From Ectocarpus siliculosus (lineage: Eukaryota; Sar; Phaeophyceae; Ectocarpales; Ectocarpaceae), in contig FN649733.1 of assembly GCA_000310025.1 (NCBI GenBank), positions 3,612,302 through 3,667,758 on the forward strand: 55,457 nucleotides of DNA. The letters are read 5' to 3'. Positions 23,923-34,600 of this stretch are shown here, piece after piece (the first letter of the stretch is position 1; the number at the start of each line of letters is the position of its first letter). The position numbers and the translations under genes are program-made. The notes beneath the pieces were generated by a model that was not told the DNA's origin, ran no database searches, and worked only from the letters and a program-made list of their open reading frames with translations.

Positions 23923-23959
23923 CTCTAGAGTTTTGCCCCTCGAGGGAAGCCACATCGGG

Positions 23960-24780
23960 ATGAGCTCTACCGGAGACGAGGTGCCCACTGCTGCGAGCGG
24001 AGAACAGATCCGCCCGCCGGTGGAGGAAGGCCGCGATGCAGAGCTTGCAAGTTTGCAACTGCAGATTTCGCAATTGGCGGCCCTGGTGGAGGAGTCGATC
24101 AAGAAGAAGGAGCCTGGCAGCGTCGTGGCGGATGCAGCCAGTAGTGGCGGCTGGGTTGCCGCCACCGGAGGCCAAGATCAGCCCCTGTAGCCGCACAGCG
24201 GAGGCGGGGGATTCTCCAGCAGCAAGCGAGAGATGGTGGGCAAGGACCACGGCCGCTGCTGGAAGGCCGCTGGGCCAGCAGATCGGGAGCGAACCCTGCG
24301 AGACCAGCCGGAGTGGGCCCGGGCATAGGACCGGGCTACGGGGAAGCGAGGGGGTTAAACCCCCCAGGTGAGATACCCGTGATTCGAGGAAATGGAGAAT
24401 ACCTCGACGGCTACAGCAGTAGCCACCAGAAAAGAGTGACGGTCAATGCCCCGCTTCTAGACGGAAAAAGCCGTAGCCACGGATTTGATTCGTGGCGAAG
24501 TTCGTTCATCCAAGCTGCGAAGACCATCGACTTGGACGGGCAGTTAATAGGGGATGCAGAGAGCAGTATCCCCGTGGGCGACCCAAACTTGCCGACCTCC
24601 GAACTGCTCCGTAGGGGGCACACGAGAGCAGAAGTCCAACGAGGGCTTCAGGCGTTCCACTTTATCACTACTGCTGTGGTAAAAGAAGCTGACAAAGCAA
24701 TCATCAGTAACTGTACGTCAGCGAAAGAGGTCCTCGCGGAACTGGAAAAGGTCTACGATCCAGAGTCACAGGGGTCATAA
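23960..24780 (+). pseudogene. Copia gag, N-terminal part, frameshifted and stopped
   Basis: An ATG at 23960 opens MSSTGDEVPTAASGEQ... and runs in frame 2 to a TAG at 24188-24190. The frame that continues Gag (frame 1) is open only from 24145, after a TAG at 24142-24144. A -1 shift is therefore needed between about 24145 and 24187. Frame 1 then encodes a Gag-like capsid region (FDSWRSSFIQAAK, FITTAVVKEADKAIISNCTS, LAELEKVYDPESQ) up to TAA 24778-24780. The same frame continues as the pol ORF six bases later. The shift and the stop could be mutations or programmed recoding. Two events within 0.6 kb favour decay. Confidence 0.8.
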
Positions 24781-24786
24781 CAGGCC

Positions 24787-27700
24787 TTGATGCGGAAGAT
24801 GTTCGACTTTGCAATCCCCACACACAGCAACAGCAACAGCAACCCCATCGAGCACCTCTACTCACTCGAGCTGCTGTATGCCCGCCTGCGCGAAAAGGGG
24901 CTCAATGCTGAACAACCCTTCGTTCTCGCCCACTTCGTTGGTTCCCTCCCACCCGAGTACCAACAAGCGATGTTCCTGTTGGAGACAGCGACGGCGCTGG
25001 ATAGAGCCGAGATCGTCAGGATCGTGAGCACGGTGCACGCGAGCCTCCCGGAGGGGAGGAAGGCCCTGAAGGGCCAGCGTAGGGCGGAGCATGCTCTCCT
25101 CGCGAGCGATGGTAGCGGCGGGGGAGGAGCGCCGGGCCGCGGCAATAGCGGCCGCCGCAAGGGCGGCGGCGGCGGTGGCGGCGGCGGCAACCAGAAGGGG
25201 AGAGGGGGCGGCGCGAAGGCTGGTGGCGGCGGCGGAGGCGGCGACGACGATGCGGGTAGCATGCGCGGTCGCTGTTTCCGGTGCGGCAAGAAGGGCCACC
25301 AGGTGGCCAACTGCCCCGAGAGCAAGCCCGTGCGATGTGAGACATGCAAGGGCTACGGGCACGATAAGAGCAAGTGTCCGACCGAGGAGGCGGTGCTCGT
25401 TGTGGAAGTGCCGGCGGGGGGGGTGTCTGCAGACGTCACAGCACTGGACGTGGCAGAAGAGGCGCTGGTGGTCGGTGACATCTCAGGCGAGTGTCACAAA
25501 GTCGTTGGTCGAGGGGGTGTAGAGCAGGCTAGGCGGGGGAGGTATGTTGCCGATACCGGCGCTAACACCCACATGTTCGCGAACTCAGATGGGTTCGTTC
25601 GTTACGAAGAGTGTGATCGACGTGTGCGCGTCGCCGCAGGAGAAACCTTCCCTATTGTAGGGTATGGCGACGTGACGGTAACCCTTAGCTCGCGCGACGG
25701 TACAACCGACCTGTTGTTGAAACGGGTTGCACACGTTCCCCGACTAGATTACAACCTAGTATCTCTCACTTCCCTCTTCGACGACGGGTTCGAAACCAAA
25801 ACCCTCAATAAACACGAGTTGGAATTGGAGAGAGGGGGGGAGGAGTCAGTGTACTTCCCCCGATGCGGTAACCTGTACGTTCAGAACGGTTTCCGCAAAC
25901 ACTCCGATCAAGCCTATGCCGCAATTGCTCCTGGTAGCGCGAAAGCGCCCAACACCCCCGTTGACATCAACGACTTCCACTGCGCGCACGGCCACTCCCA
26001 CGAGGTGCTGCTGAGGACCACAGCGAAGCAGCAGGGAACGACGCTGGTGGGCGAGCTCCGGGAGTGCCTGGGGTGCTCGACGGCGAAGGGGCTATCCAAG
26101 CCCATCCCCAACAAGACGTCGACCCGAGCATCGCTGCCTCCCATCGCAGAGGAGGAAGAGGAATTCGCGACTGAGGAGGACGAGGTTGGGGAGGGCGCGT
26201 CGAGCCAAGGTGGAGGGAGGGCGGAAGGAGAACCTGTGGATGGAGGACCATGTTTCAACCTTGGCACGACGGCAGCCCCGGGGCCGGCGGGGCCGACCGC
26301 GCGCGTAGCGCCGGCGGCGGCGCCGGCCGCGCCCCAGGAGTCGGGCGCAGGCGACGCTTGCGACGGCGCCCCCTCGAGCAGGGAGGGCGCGGGCGTCGCC
26401 CCATCTACCACGTCGGCCGGCATGGCCGATGTGGGCGGCGGCGAGGACGACCGCCGCAGCAGCAGCAGCCGCGGTAGCGGAGGCAGCGGTAGCGGCAGCG
26501 GCAGCGGCAGCGGTAGCGACAGCGGCATCAACAGCGGCAGCGGCAGTGATAGCGACAGCGACAGCGAGACGGATCTCCTGGCGCTCCGCGGGCCAGAGGC
26601 CCGGCGGCTCGCCCGCTTCGACAAGCCGGCGGAACTCACCAGCCGCCGCACCAGAGAGAACCCACGCAGAAACCCGAGGTACGAGTCGCCCCCGTCGCCG
26701 ACAAGTGCCGAAGCCCTGCTTGCCTCGGTGGCGAGCCTGCCCGTCAGCAGCACGGAGGAGTTCACCCGCTGGGTGCTCTCGGCGGTACTCCACGTGGCGG
26801 AGGGGCTAGAGGCGAGGGTGGTGCGAGAGTTGCTGTTCGAGCGCGCCGAGGAGGCCCACGCTGCGCGCCAAGAAGCGGAGGACTTCCTGCTGGGTGCGGT
26901 GGACCTCATGCTCAACTCGCCTGACGCCTTCGAGACGGCTCTGGCGTCCCACGAGCTAAGTGAATCCCCCATAGGCAAGCGTCCGAGTGATGTAGAACCC
27001 CCCCCCATGACCGTAGCCGGCGTTGCCAAGTCTGTGTACAGAGAGGGGTGGGAACAGGCCATGAGGGAAGAGTTTGAAGGGCACTTGGGCACGGGGACGT
27101 TCTCATTCGTAGACGGCACGCCAGAGGGACGCAGGCCTGTGAGCTCAAAGTGGTGTTTTAGTTGGAAGACCAACAAGGAAGGGAAGATAGACAAGTTCAA
27201 AGCGCGTCTGGTTGCTAGGGGGTTTTCGCAAATCCCGAACGTCGATTATATCCATTCGTCTTCCCCTTGCCCCTCATCCGCATCCATTAAGCTGATGCTT
27301 GCGGTAGCAAACGAGAAGGGCATGAACCTCAATCATTGGGATGTGAAGCAGACGTACACACACGCCACGCTAGACGAGGAGGTTTTTCTGAGGCTCCCCG
27401 CGGGGTGCGGGGACAAATCGCATAAAATTGTTAAGGCTGAGCGTGCGATTTACGGTCTGAAGCAGAGCGGTAGGCAGTGGGGGTACCACGCTGCTGATAC
27501 GCTAGTCGAGAACGGGTTCGAACAGTGCAAAGCGGACCCGTGTGTTTTCCGCAAGATGGTAGACGAAGTCGTGGTGATGATTATCGTGATCTATGTGGAT
27601 GACATTTTGGTGGCTGGGTCTGACGAGGATTGTGAGGAGTTGCTTGCTTCTCTGAACAAGAAATTCCCCACCAAAAACCTTGGAGAGTGTGAATGGTTTG

Positions 27701-28545
27701 ACGGGTGTGCCATCGAGAGAGATGTAGAGGCTGGGACTCTTAGAATCTCCCAAACCGCGTACATTGACAGCATGGTGAAACGCTTTGATGTGCAATCGAC
27801 CTCCCACATCCCCGCTACCCCCGGTGCCGACCTAGGACCGGAGCGAGATGATGAGAAGGGAGGGGAGTGGCCGGTGAGGGAGGCCATCGGCAGCATGATG
27901 TGGGTGTCGACGTTCTCGCGTCCAGACGTATCGTTCGCCGTGCGTGCGGTAGCGCGCCACGCCCACGCCCCGGCGAAGAGGCACTGGGACGCGATACAGA
28001 AGATCCTCGGCTACCTAAAGCGGTCGAGGGACCTCGGCATCACCTACCAACGGGGATCGGGGTTAGGGCTGGCCGTGTACGTAGACGCTAGCTACGCCGA
28101 CACGGAGGATAGGCGTTCGGTGTCAGGGTTAGCGGCAACGGTTGGAGGTACCGTAGTCAGCCATGGTAGCAAGACACAGAACATCGTGTCTTTGTCTTCG
28201 ACGGAAGCCGAGTACATTGCTGCCGGGGAGGGCGTCAAGGAAGCGTTGTTGGTGCGTGCCGTGCTTTCGTTTGTTGCCCCAGAGACCAGTGGTAGCAGCA
28301 TCCAGGTCCTTGAGGACAACCAGGGGGCCATAGCGTTGGTGCAGAACCCCCTCAGCTCAGGTCGCACGAAACACACACATCGACGTGAGGTTTCATTTTA
28401 TCCGCGGATTGTTTAGGTCGGGGGATATTTCGGTCAAGTTCGTCCCGACAACGGAGCAACACGCGGACCTCCTAACCAAGGCCCTTAGCAGGCCAGTCTG
28501 CAGTACCACCGGCGCAAGTTGATGAATTTGCCGGAGAAGCCGTAG
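24787..28545 (+). pseudogene. Copia gag C-terminus and pol (PR-RT-RNaseH), integrase core deleted
   Basis: Open for 1209 codons to TAG at 28416. Numbering from 24787: Gag C-terminus 1-110, then a Gly-rich linker, CCHC knuckles at C163-C176 and C184-C197, and protease YVADTGANTHMF with catalytic D256. The HHCC-type pre-integrase region runs from H398 to C427/C430. Straight after it (near codon 448) the sequence passes into an acidic, then Ala/Ser/Gly-rich linker, with no DDE core. Reverse transcriptase starts near 784, with the first catalytic Asp at D852 (WDVKQTYTHA) and YVDD at 936-939. RNase H has D1100 (YVDAS) and E1142 (STEAEY). Near 28371-28380 a CA slip moves the frame. The natural C-terminus reads in frame 2 from 28379 (KFVPTTEQHADLLTKALSRP), then returns to frame 1 at 28501 and ends at TAG 28543-28545. 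Confidence 0.92.
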
Positions 28546-28750
28546 CTGTTTTTTAGCACTTGCATTGGATTTTCTAATAACTGCGGCCGTTGTGATCCGC
28601 TGTGATAGCGACGTTTTTTTTTTTGTGGTGGTAGGGTTTCTTTCGAGGGGTTTTGCCCGGACGCCGGGTTTCCCCTCCACATATTACCATGTTGGTATTC
28701 CTGATGTATCCAGGGGCGTTCTTGCCCCACTGATGGTTAGTCACTTGCGT

Positions 28751-28762
28751 GAAGAAGGAGGG
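28751..28762 (+). other. Polypurine tract
   Basis: GAAGAAGGAGGG directly abuts the right LTR. That is the expected position and composition of the plus-strand primer for reverse transcription. Confidence 0.88.
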
Positions 28763-29019
28763 TGTTCGAGAGTCTGCGAACATTGGTGTTGGACACACGT
28801 GCTGTATGATTTGGTGTCACGCAGATTGGTAAGATTGCCGTTTGGTAGGGGGCACCGTGATGAGTCACGGGGCCCCTCCTTGCTGTTGGAGTGTTGGAGC
28901 TGCTCTGTGTGGAGCACTCCCTCTTTCGTCCGTGTGAAGGACGGTCGCCTACCTCTCGTGAAGTTAATGCATCACCGAAACAGTCTCACTCGATAAATAA
29001 GTGGCGTAGGCCGCAAACA
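28763..29019 (+). repeat. Right LTR (257 bp)
   Basis: TGTTCGAGAG...CGCAAACA, the same length as the left LTR with nine substitutions. It is followed directly by the target duplication. Confidence 0.96.
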
Positions 29020-29024
29020 GGCTG
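29020..29024. repeat. Target site duplication GGCTG, right
   Basis: Matches 23661-23665 exactly. Confidence 0.92.
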
Positions 29025-31687
29025 TACATGTTGTATGTGTGCCACATCATCACTGACTGCCTCTCTCTATCGACAGACAGACATACAGACATGGTGGGTG
29101 CGTGTAGAGGCTGACTCGCTGGTGGCCGTTACACACACCCCGTGACATTACTGCCTTGAATTTTCGCGAGCCTCTTCTTGCTTTGCAAGCACCCCGAGTT
29201 GCTGCGATGGACGCGTCGAAAAGAAACAAACGCTTTTCAATCGCCTAACTAAAAGAAGGAAGTTGTGTGGAAAATGAAGGTGCCCATCAATAACCACTTG
29301 CATCTCTGCAAGGTCATGATTGGGCCGTCCGTGGGTGGATCGGAACGAACGGCGAAACACTGTGACAGGTGTCACCTGCTGCGCGTTGGTACGTCACTTT
29401 TTTTCTCATCTCTCGACCCTGGACGGACTTGTGGATGTCTGTCTGTTGCACGGAATCCTTCTCCAACGCAGGAACATGAGTTAGATCGGCTCTTCAGCGG
29501 GGGATGAAAGGTACAAACAACAAGGCCTGCACATCTCGTCCGTCCTTCCGTCGGCGACCTACCTGTCTTGTGCCCTTTTTTTTTGTGGTTTGCAACGCAA
29601 GAGAGCAGCTCGTTGACGAATATTCTGAACGAACGTGGTCGTCAAACGGTAAGAAGACCCCAAAGCTTTGTAGGGACACGAAAGGGGAGCTATTTTCGCG
29701 ATCTGCGAGTTGCACGTTCGTTCATGAGTCGGATTTTGTTTAGGACTGAATGACTCATCACCGGTTCGAGAGTGCTGTGTTACGCCATCCTCTGGTTCGT
29801 GGTGTGGAGAGAGACACCCGGCCCTCCCCAGAGACATCGTAAGGCTTCACAAACACACACGTATATATATATACCCGAAGGCAGGTCATCCTGGGTTGAA
29901 CAGGTTTAGACCCGGCTATAGCCTTGCTACACATTTGAGAACGCCGTGAATCATTATACACGGCTAGCTGTTGCACCAGCCACCAAGGAAGTGTCGTGTA
30001 AAAATAGCATACATTGCACTCACTCTCCGCCCCTCCCTAAAAAGCTGCGTCAAGGAAAAACAACAAAATAATGCCACGTTTTGAGTCGGACATATTTGTG
30101 TTTCACGTGTTGCAAGACGTGCACGCCCAAGATGGAGGAACAAGGAGAGGCCATCGAAACAAACGACTTTCGAGAGATTTCCTAACCCTAAAATACGCAA
30201 AACAAACAACTTCTTGACCCGACCCTCAGGAGGGCCAAATCGGTCGGTCGATGGCATACTACTACCTTACGCGGGGGCAAATAGAGTGCGCAAAGCATGA
30301 TGGAAGCGTTCATGTTTACAGACGATGCACGTAAAGCAAGTGCGTGCGTGCATGAATCGCTGTACTAAAAACTACTACTTGAAACTGGGCACTTACACCA
30401 AAGATGGTTTCCACCGTTGCTCCGACAATCAAAATGTACGCGCATGAATATGGCGTACTATCGGATACAGCCCGACATCGACCAATCCCACCCATGGCCT
30501 TGACCTACTCGCAATCCCGCGCCCTCGTTCTCTTATCTGCATCCGCCCTCCTACCCACTACGGGTACAGGAACAAAAAAATAACAGTCTGGCACCGTCAC
30601 CACGGTGTCTGTGATTTACGTACATACCCGTATGTAGGCGAAACGGAGTACGTACGCACGCATGTTCGCGCAGATCTATTGCGGAGAAGAGTCTGGCGGA
30701 GGGATTTGCTGTTATTGAACCCAGCAGTGGGGGCGCTAAACCTCCCCCTATCGGATCAGGAAAGATTGACTTCGCACTAAAAGATCAAACCAAAATACCG
30801 ATCCTCACTGTTTTCCGAGGCCAAACCAAACCAAGCCAACACCCGAACCACAACCGCGCCTTCCTTTGCACAACCAGTTGGTATACTAACACATACCACA
30901 AAAAGAATCTCGCATTTGCTCCAAAGGAGGAAACAACAAGAAAAAGTACAAACTTACATGGTTCTTCAGGCCTGAAGAGGCCACTACCGCACACACAACC
31001 AAAACGATATGGTATAAAACAGGTCGTCAAAACACCATGAAACAAGTCGTCGAGATTTGGGGCTGTTGCTGCCAGGGTACTTCGGTATTCAAGACGACGG
31101 CAATGATGCGACATTCAACCCGGCAAGCACACAAACAAGCAGCTCTGACAAAATAGTATTACATGCTGTGCTGATGAGGTGAGGGAGCCAAAGCCTTGGA
31201 TGCAGTCACCCTCTCCTCTACCTCGAGTCAATACGGCAACTAGGTAACATTTCTGTGACGGTTGAGTTAAATTACCCAGGAAAATATGGGCCTCTCCTAC
31301 AATACTCCCCCCTTCCACCGTCGCGTTCAAACACGCTAGAAACACATACGAGGATCGGAACGCTCCGACCCTGTCCAAAGTACACCGCCGAAACACGTCC
31401 TACACTCCCTCAAACCCCTCATCCGTAAAAAAAAACAAAAAAACAAAATTTACGCGCCTAAAGTCGCTTTCTGGTCCTCTCTTACTCTTGAGTGACAAAA
31501 AAAAAACATGTTTTAATGTCCTCTTCGTTCTCGAGTGACAAACCGCCTAGCCCCTACGTGTGTGTGCCCCCGCCATCCCACACCCGCGGCCGTAGTCGTT
31601 TGCAGACTTGCCGCTGGACCGCTCCTCAGCGCCTGACCGTGTGAACGTAGTCAGTAAGCTTTCCAGAGCCGAACACCAGAATGTTCT
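29025..31687. other. Intergenic region between copia and the small minus-strand gene
   Basis: No confident gene. Near 29265-29660 there are three exon-like blocks with good GT and AG signals, but the reading frame breaks between them. A (TA)n stretch lies near 29863. The rest looks non-coding. Confidence 0.5.
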
Positions 31688-34600
31688 TTAGTGGAACCAC
31701 GCGCCGTCGTAGTCGTAGCTGAACGAGAACGACATGCCGTCTTCGACCATGAGGTCGATGAACCTCTGCAGAAACAGGAAAAATCGGGCGTCACAAAACG
31801 AGCGAGGACACAAGCAGTGGTAGGTAGGTCAGCAGACGGCCAGCTAACCACACTTCAAATTGTAGGTTCCGAGAGACGAGATTCGAACGTTTTCGTTAAC
31901 CACGCCGGCGTAGTAAGACCATGCGGACGATAGTTAATTCTACTCCCTACGATACGGTAGGGAGGCGTTCGTACCGGCAGGTTGCCGGCCGGGGAGGCAC
32001 CGCCCTCGCGGGTGCGGGCGCCGTCCATGCCAAACAAGTTGACCCAGTCGTCCTTCTCCTCGTCGTCAGGGCCCCAGGCTCCGGCGGGGCTACCCACGTC
32101 GATGTCTCCAGCAAGTTGCTCGTCTCCGGTGTGCTTGAGGGGCTTGGGGAGGACGAGGTTGCCCGCCGGCTTGTCTTCGGACCCTGCTTAGTCAGCACGC
32201 GGGGACAGCACGTGGCCATGGTAATCGAAGCGGAAGCAGGTGGTGAGGGGGGGGGGGTGTACTCATAGTCGTGCATGCCGTAGTCGTTTGACCATTGACC
32301 TCGCATCCCTACAAAGCCGGGACGGAGCACGCCGGGCTTTCACCGGACCAGGTGAGGGGGGGGGGGGGGGGGGGCACTTTAACTAATGGGTTTGGCCCCG
32401 GGATGGTTTAAAAAATCCCAAAAGAACCCCCCCCCCCAAGGGCCCCCCTTTTCCGAACCCCCCCCCCCCAACCATGTCCCTTCTTTGGGGGGGGGGGTTC
32501 CCCCAATCCTGCCCCCCCCAATCCTTTTACCCTTTACCCCCCCCCCCCCCAAAACCCGGGAGGAACCCCCCCGGTTTCCCCCCGACCCGGGTCTTAAAAC
32601 CGGGGGCTTTACCCCCTGCCCCCAAACCCCCCCCCCCCAAAGGTCCCTGAAAAAAAAAACCCCCTTTCCCATTTTTTCCTTCCTTCCTTCCCAAATCCAC
32701 CTTTTTTTTTGGAAGGGGAACCAACCATCCCCCCCCAAACCCCCCCAATTTTTAAAAACCTGCCGCCCAAAACAACAACAAAAAAAATTTTTCTTGGGGT
32801 TTGGGGGGCCCCCCCCCCAACCTTCCCCTTTTTGGGGAAAACTTGGCACCAAAGGCTTTAGTCCCTTCCCCCCCCCGAAGGGCCCAAAACCACTTAAACC
32901 CCCCAAAAATCCTGGGCCCCCCTTCCCAAAAAAAAAAACGAAGGGGTCCCAAAAAAAACCGGGACCGAATACCCGGGGGGGGGAATGGGGGGATTTGTTA
33001 NNNNNNNNNNNNNNNNNNNNNNNNNNNNNNNNNNNNNNNNNNNNNNNNNNNNNNNNNNNNNNNNNNNNNNNNNNNNNNNNNNNNNNNNNNNNNNNNNNNN
33101 TTAAAAACCCGGGGGGGGGCACCCGGGGTTTTCCCCGGCCCGGTTGGGGGGGGGGGGGGGGGGGGCGACTTGAACTAATGGCTGTGGCACCGGGATGGTT
33201 GAAAGAGTCACGAAGGAACACAGCGTCCAGAGGGCCGTCGTTGTCGGACACTCTCCGTCCAAGCAGTGTCCGTACTTGGGGGGGGGGTGTACTCATAGTC
33301 GTGCATGCCGTAGTCGTTTGACCATTGACCTCGCATCCCTACAAAGCCGGGACGGAGCACGCCGGGTTCTCACCGGACCAGGCTCTAAGTACGGGGGCGT
33401 TAACCTCGTGCCTCAAAGCAACACCTCACGAAGGTCACGTGAAAAAATAAACCACATTACCGATCTATGCATGCATGCATACCAGAGTCGACGTTTTGTT
33501 TGGCAAGGCGATCGATCAGTCCTCCTACAATCTACCCGATTCTTCAGAATCATGCGGCCGACAACAACAACAAAAAAACTTGTACTGTGGGTTGCGGCGG
33601 CACAACCACAATCGTACTCGTGTCGGTGGATACATGGCAGCAAATGGCTTAGGTCCTTACCGGCAGCGGAGGGCGCAGAGCCGACTGAAGCCGCCGAGTA
33701 CTGCTGGGCCTGCGTTCCAAGAAAAACAACGGATGGAGTCCGAACAAGAACGGGGACGGATCAACGGGAGGTGGTAATGGCGGGATTGGTTACCGTCTAG
33801 CTCAAAGGCGAACAAATTGTTCGTCCGTTCCGGCACGTTGTTGCCTTCTATGCATACGATACATTGAAGGGAAAAAGGAACCGCGCAGAGGCGTGAAAGT
33901 CGCGTCATGAAGCAATAAAAAAAATCAAGTTCCTGACGCGCACATGCGCATACACCCCGTTGCGCATGCGCGCACGCGAATGAATACGAATCTTAGGTGC
34001 GGAAGAAGGGGAATGACTGACGACAGCAGCAGCAGTAGTAGTTCCAAAATAACAAAAAAAAAAACTTCGGGACGAACAAGAACCAAAATTATTTCAACAA
34101 GAAATCGATGTCTCGGGGGGTGAATAGGGGAAATCACCACCATCGCCATGCATACCGGGTCAGATTTCGGGGTCGGTAACGGAGGCAGCTTTTTTCATAC
34201 TACAGGAGCACAAAAAGCAATCCATTTGTAGAAGTTGAAACTTGCATATCTCTTCGTTTTTCCACGCGACGTACGAAGTACCAAGTCCGGGCTGTATGCG
34301 CACCCGGACGTCACACTTTCGCCGCCGAACTCAGCTGACAGCTGAGGGCGAGGCCCATTAGGAACGACGGCCATCGTTTCCTCCATCTAACAGCAGCAGC
34401 AGCAGTAGCGTAGCCGCCGGTGACCAAACACCCCCCCCCATTATCTTGTTGAGGAAACTCCTACTATCTTATATTATTATACTACAACCTGGTAAAGGTG
34501 TAAATAACGCGTGCTAACAGACTTCATTGTAGTACTGCTGTACATACGGAGCCGAACAAATACTCCGTGAGGGTTCGTTCTTTCTCAAGTTCTGGACAAT

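Larger units (their letters stand above)
23666..29019 (+). mobile_element. Ty1/copia LTR retrotransposon, 5354 bp, integrase-deleted
   Basis: A complete insertion bounded by 257-bp direct LTRs and a 5-bp target duplication, with a polypurine tract abutting the right LTR. The internal region encodes Gag, two CCHC zinc knuckles, an aspartic protease, the zinc-binding pre-integrase region, reverse transcriptase and RNase H in copia order. The integrase DDE core is missing. Gag has a frameshift and an in-frame stop, and the 3' end of pol has two frame changes. The LTRs differ at 9 of 257 positions (3.5%), so the insertion is not new. It landed in a local 150-bp tandem repeat. No TGG-starting primer-binding site follows the left LTR directly, so an internal tRNA site, as in Drosophila copia, is possible. 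Confidence 0.95.

Noticed and set aside
23867-24250. Minus-strand frame across the copia leader
   Set aside because: It opposes the gag frame within a well-bounded retroelement and has no domain.
26092-27200. Long antisense open frames opposite the copia pol linker
   Set aside because: Shadows of GC-rich low-complexity coding sequence. The plus strand carries the recognisable domains.
29265-29660. Possible small spliced gene (CHLLRV block, then blocks after AG at about 29472 and 29600)
   Set aside because: Individual GT and AG signals look good, but joining the blocks gives an immediate stop and no protein family is recognisable.
32386-33321. Long open frames on both strands across the N gap
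   Set aside because: They are made of homopolymer-inflated low-quality sequence and run through 100 N. The underlying clean sequence (33172-33792) has no such frame.
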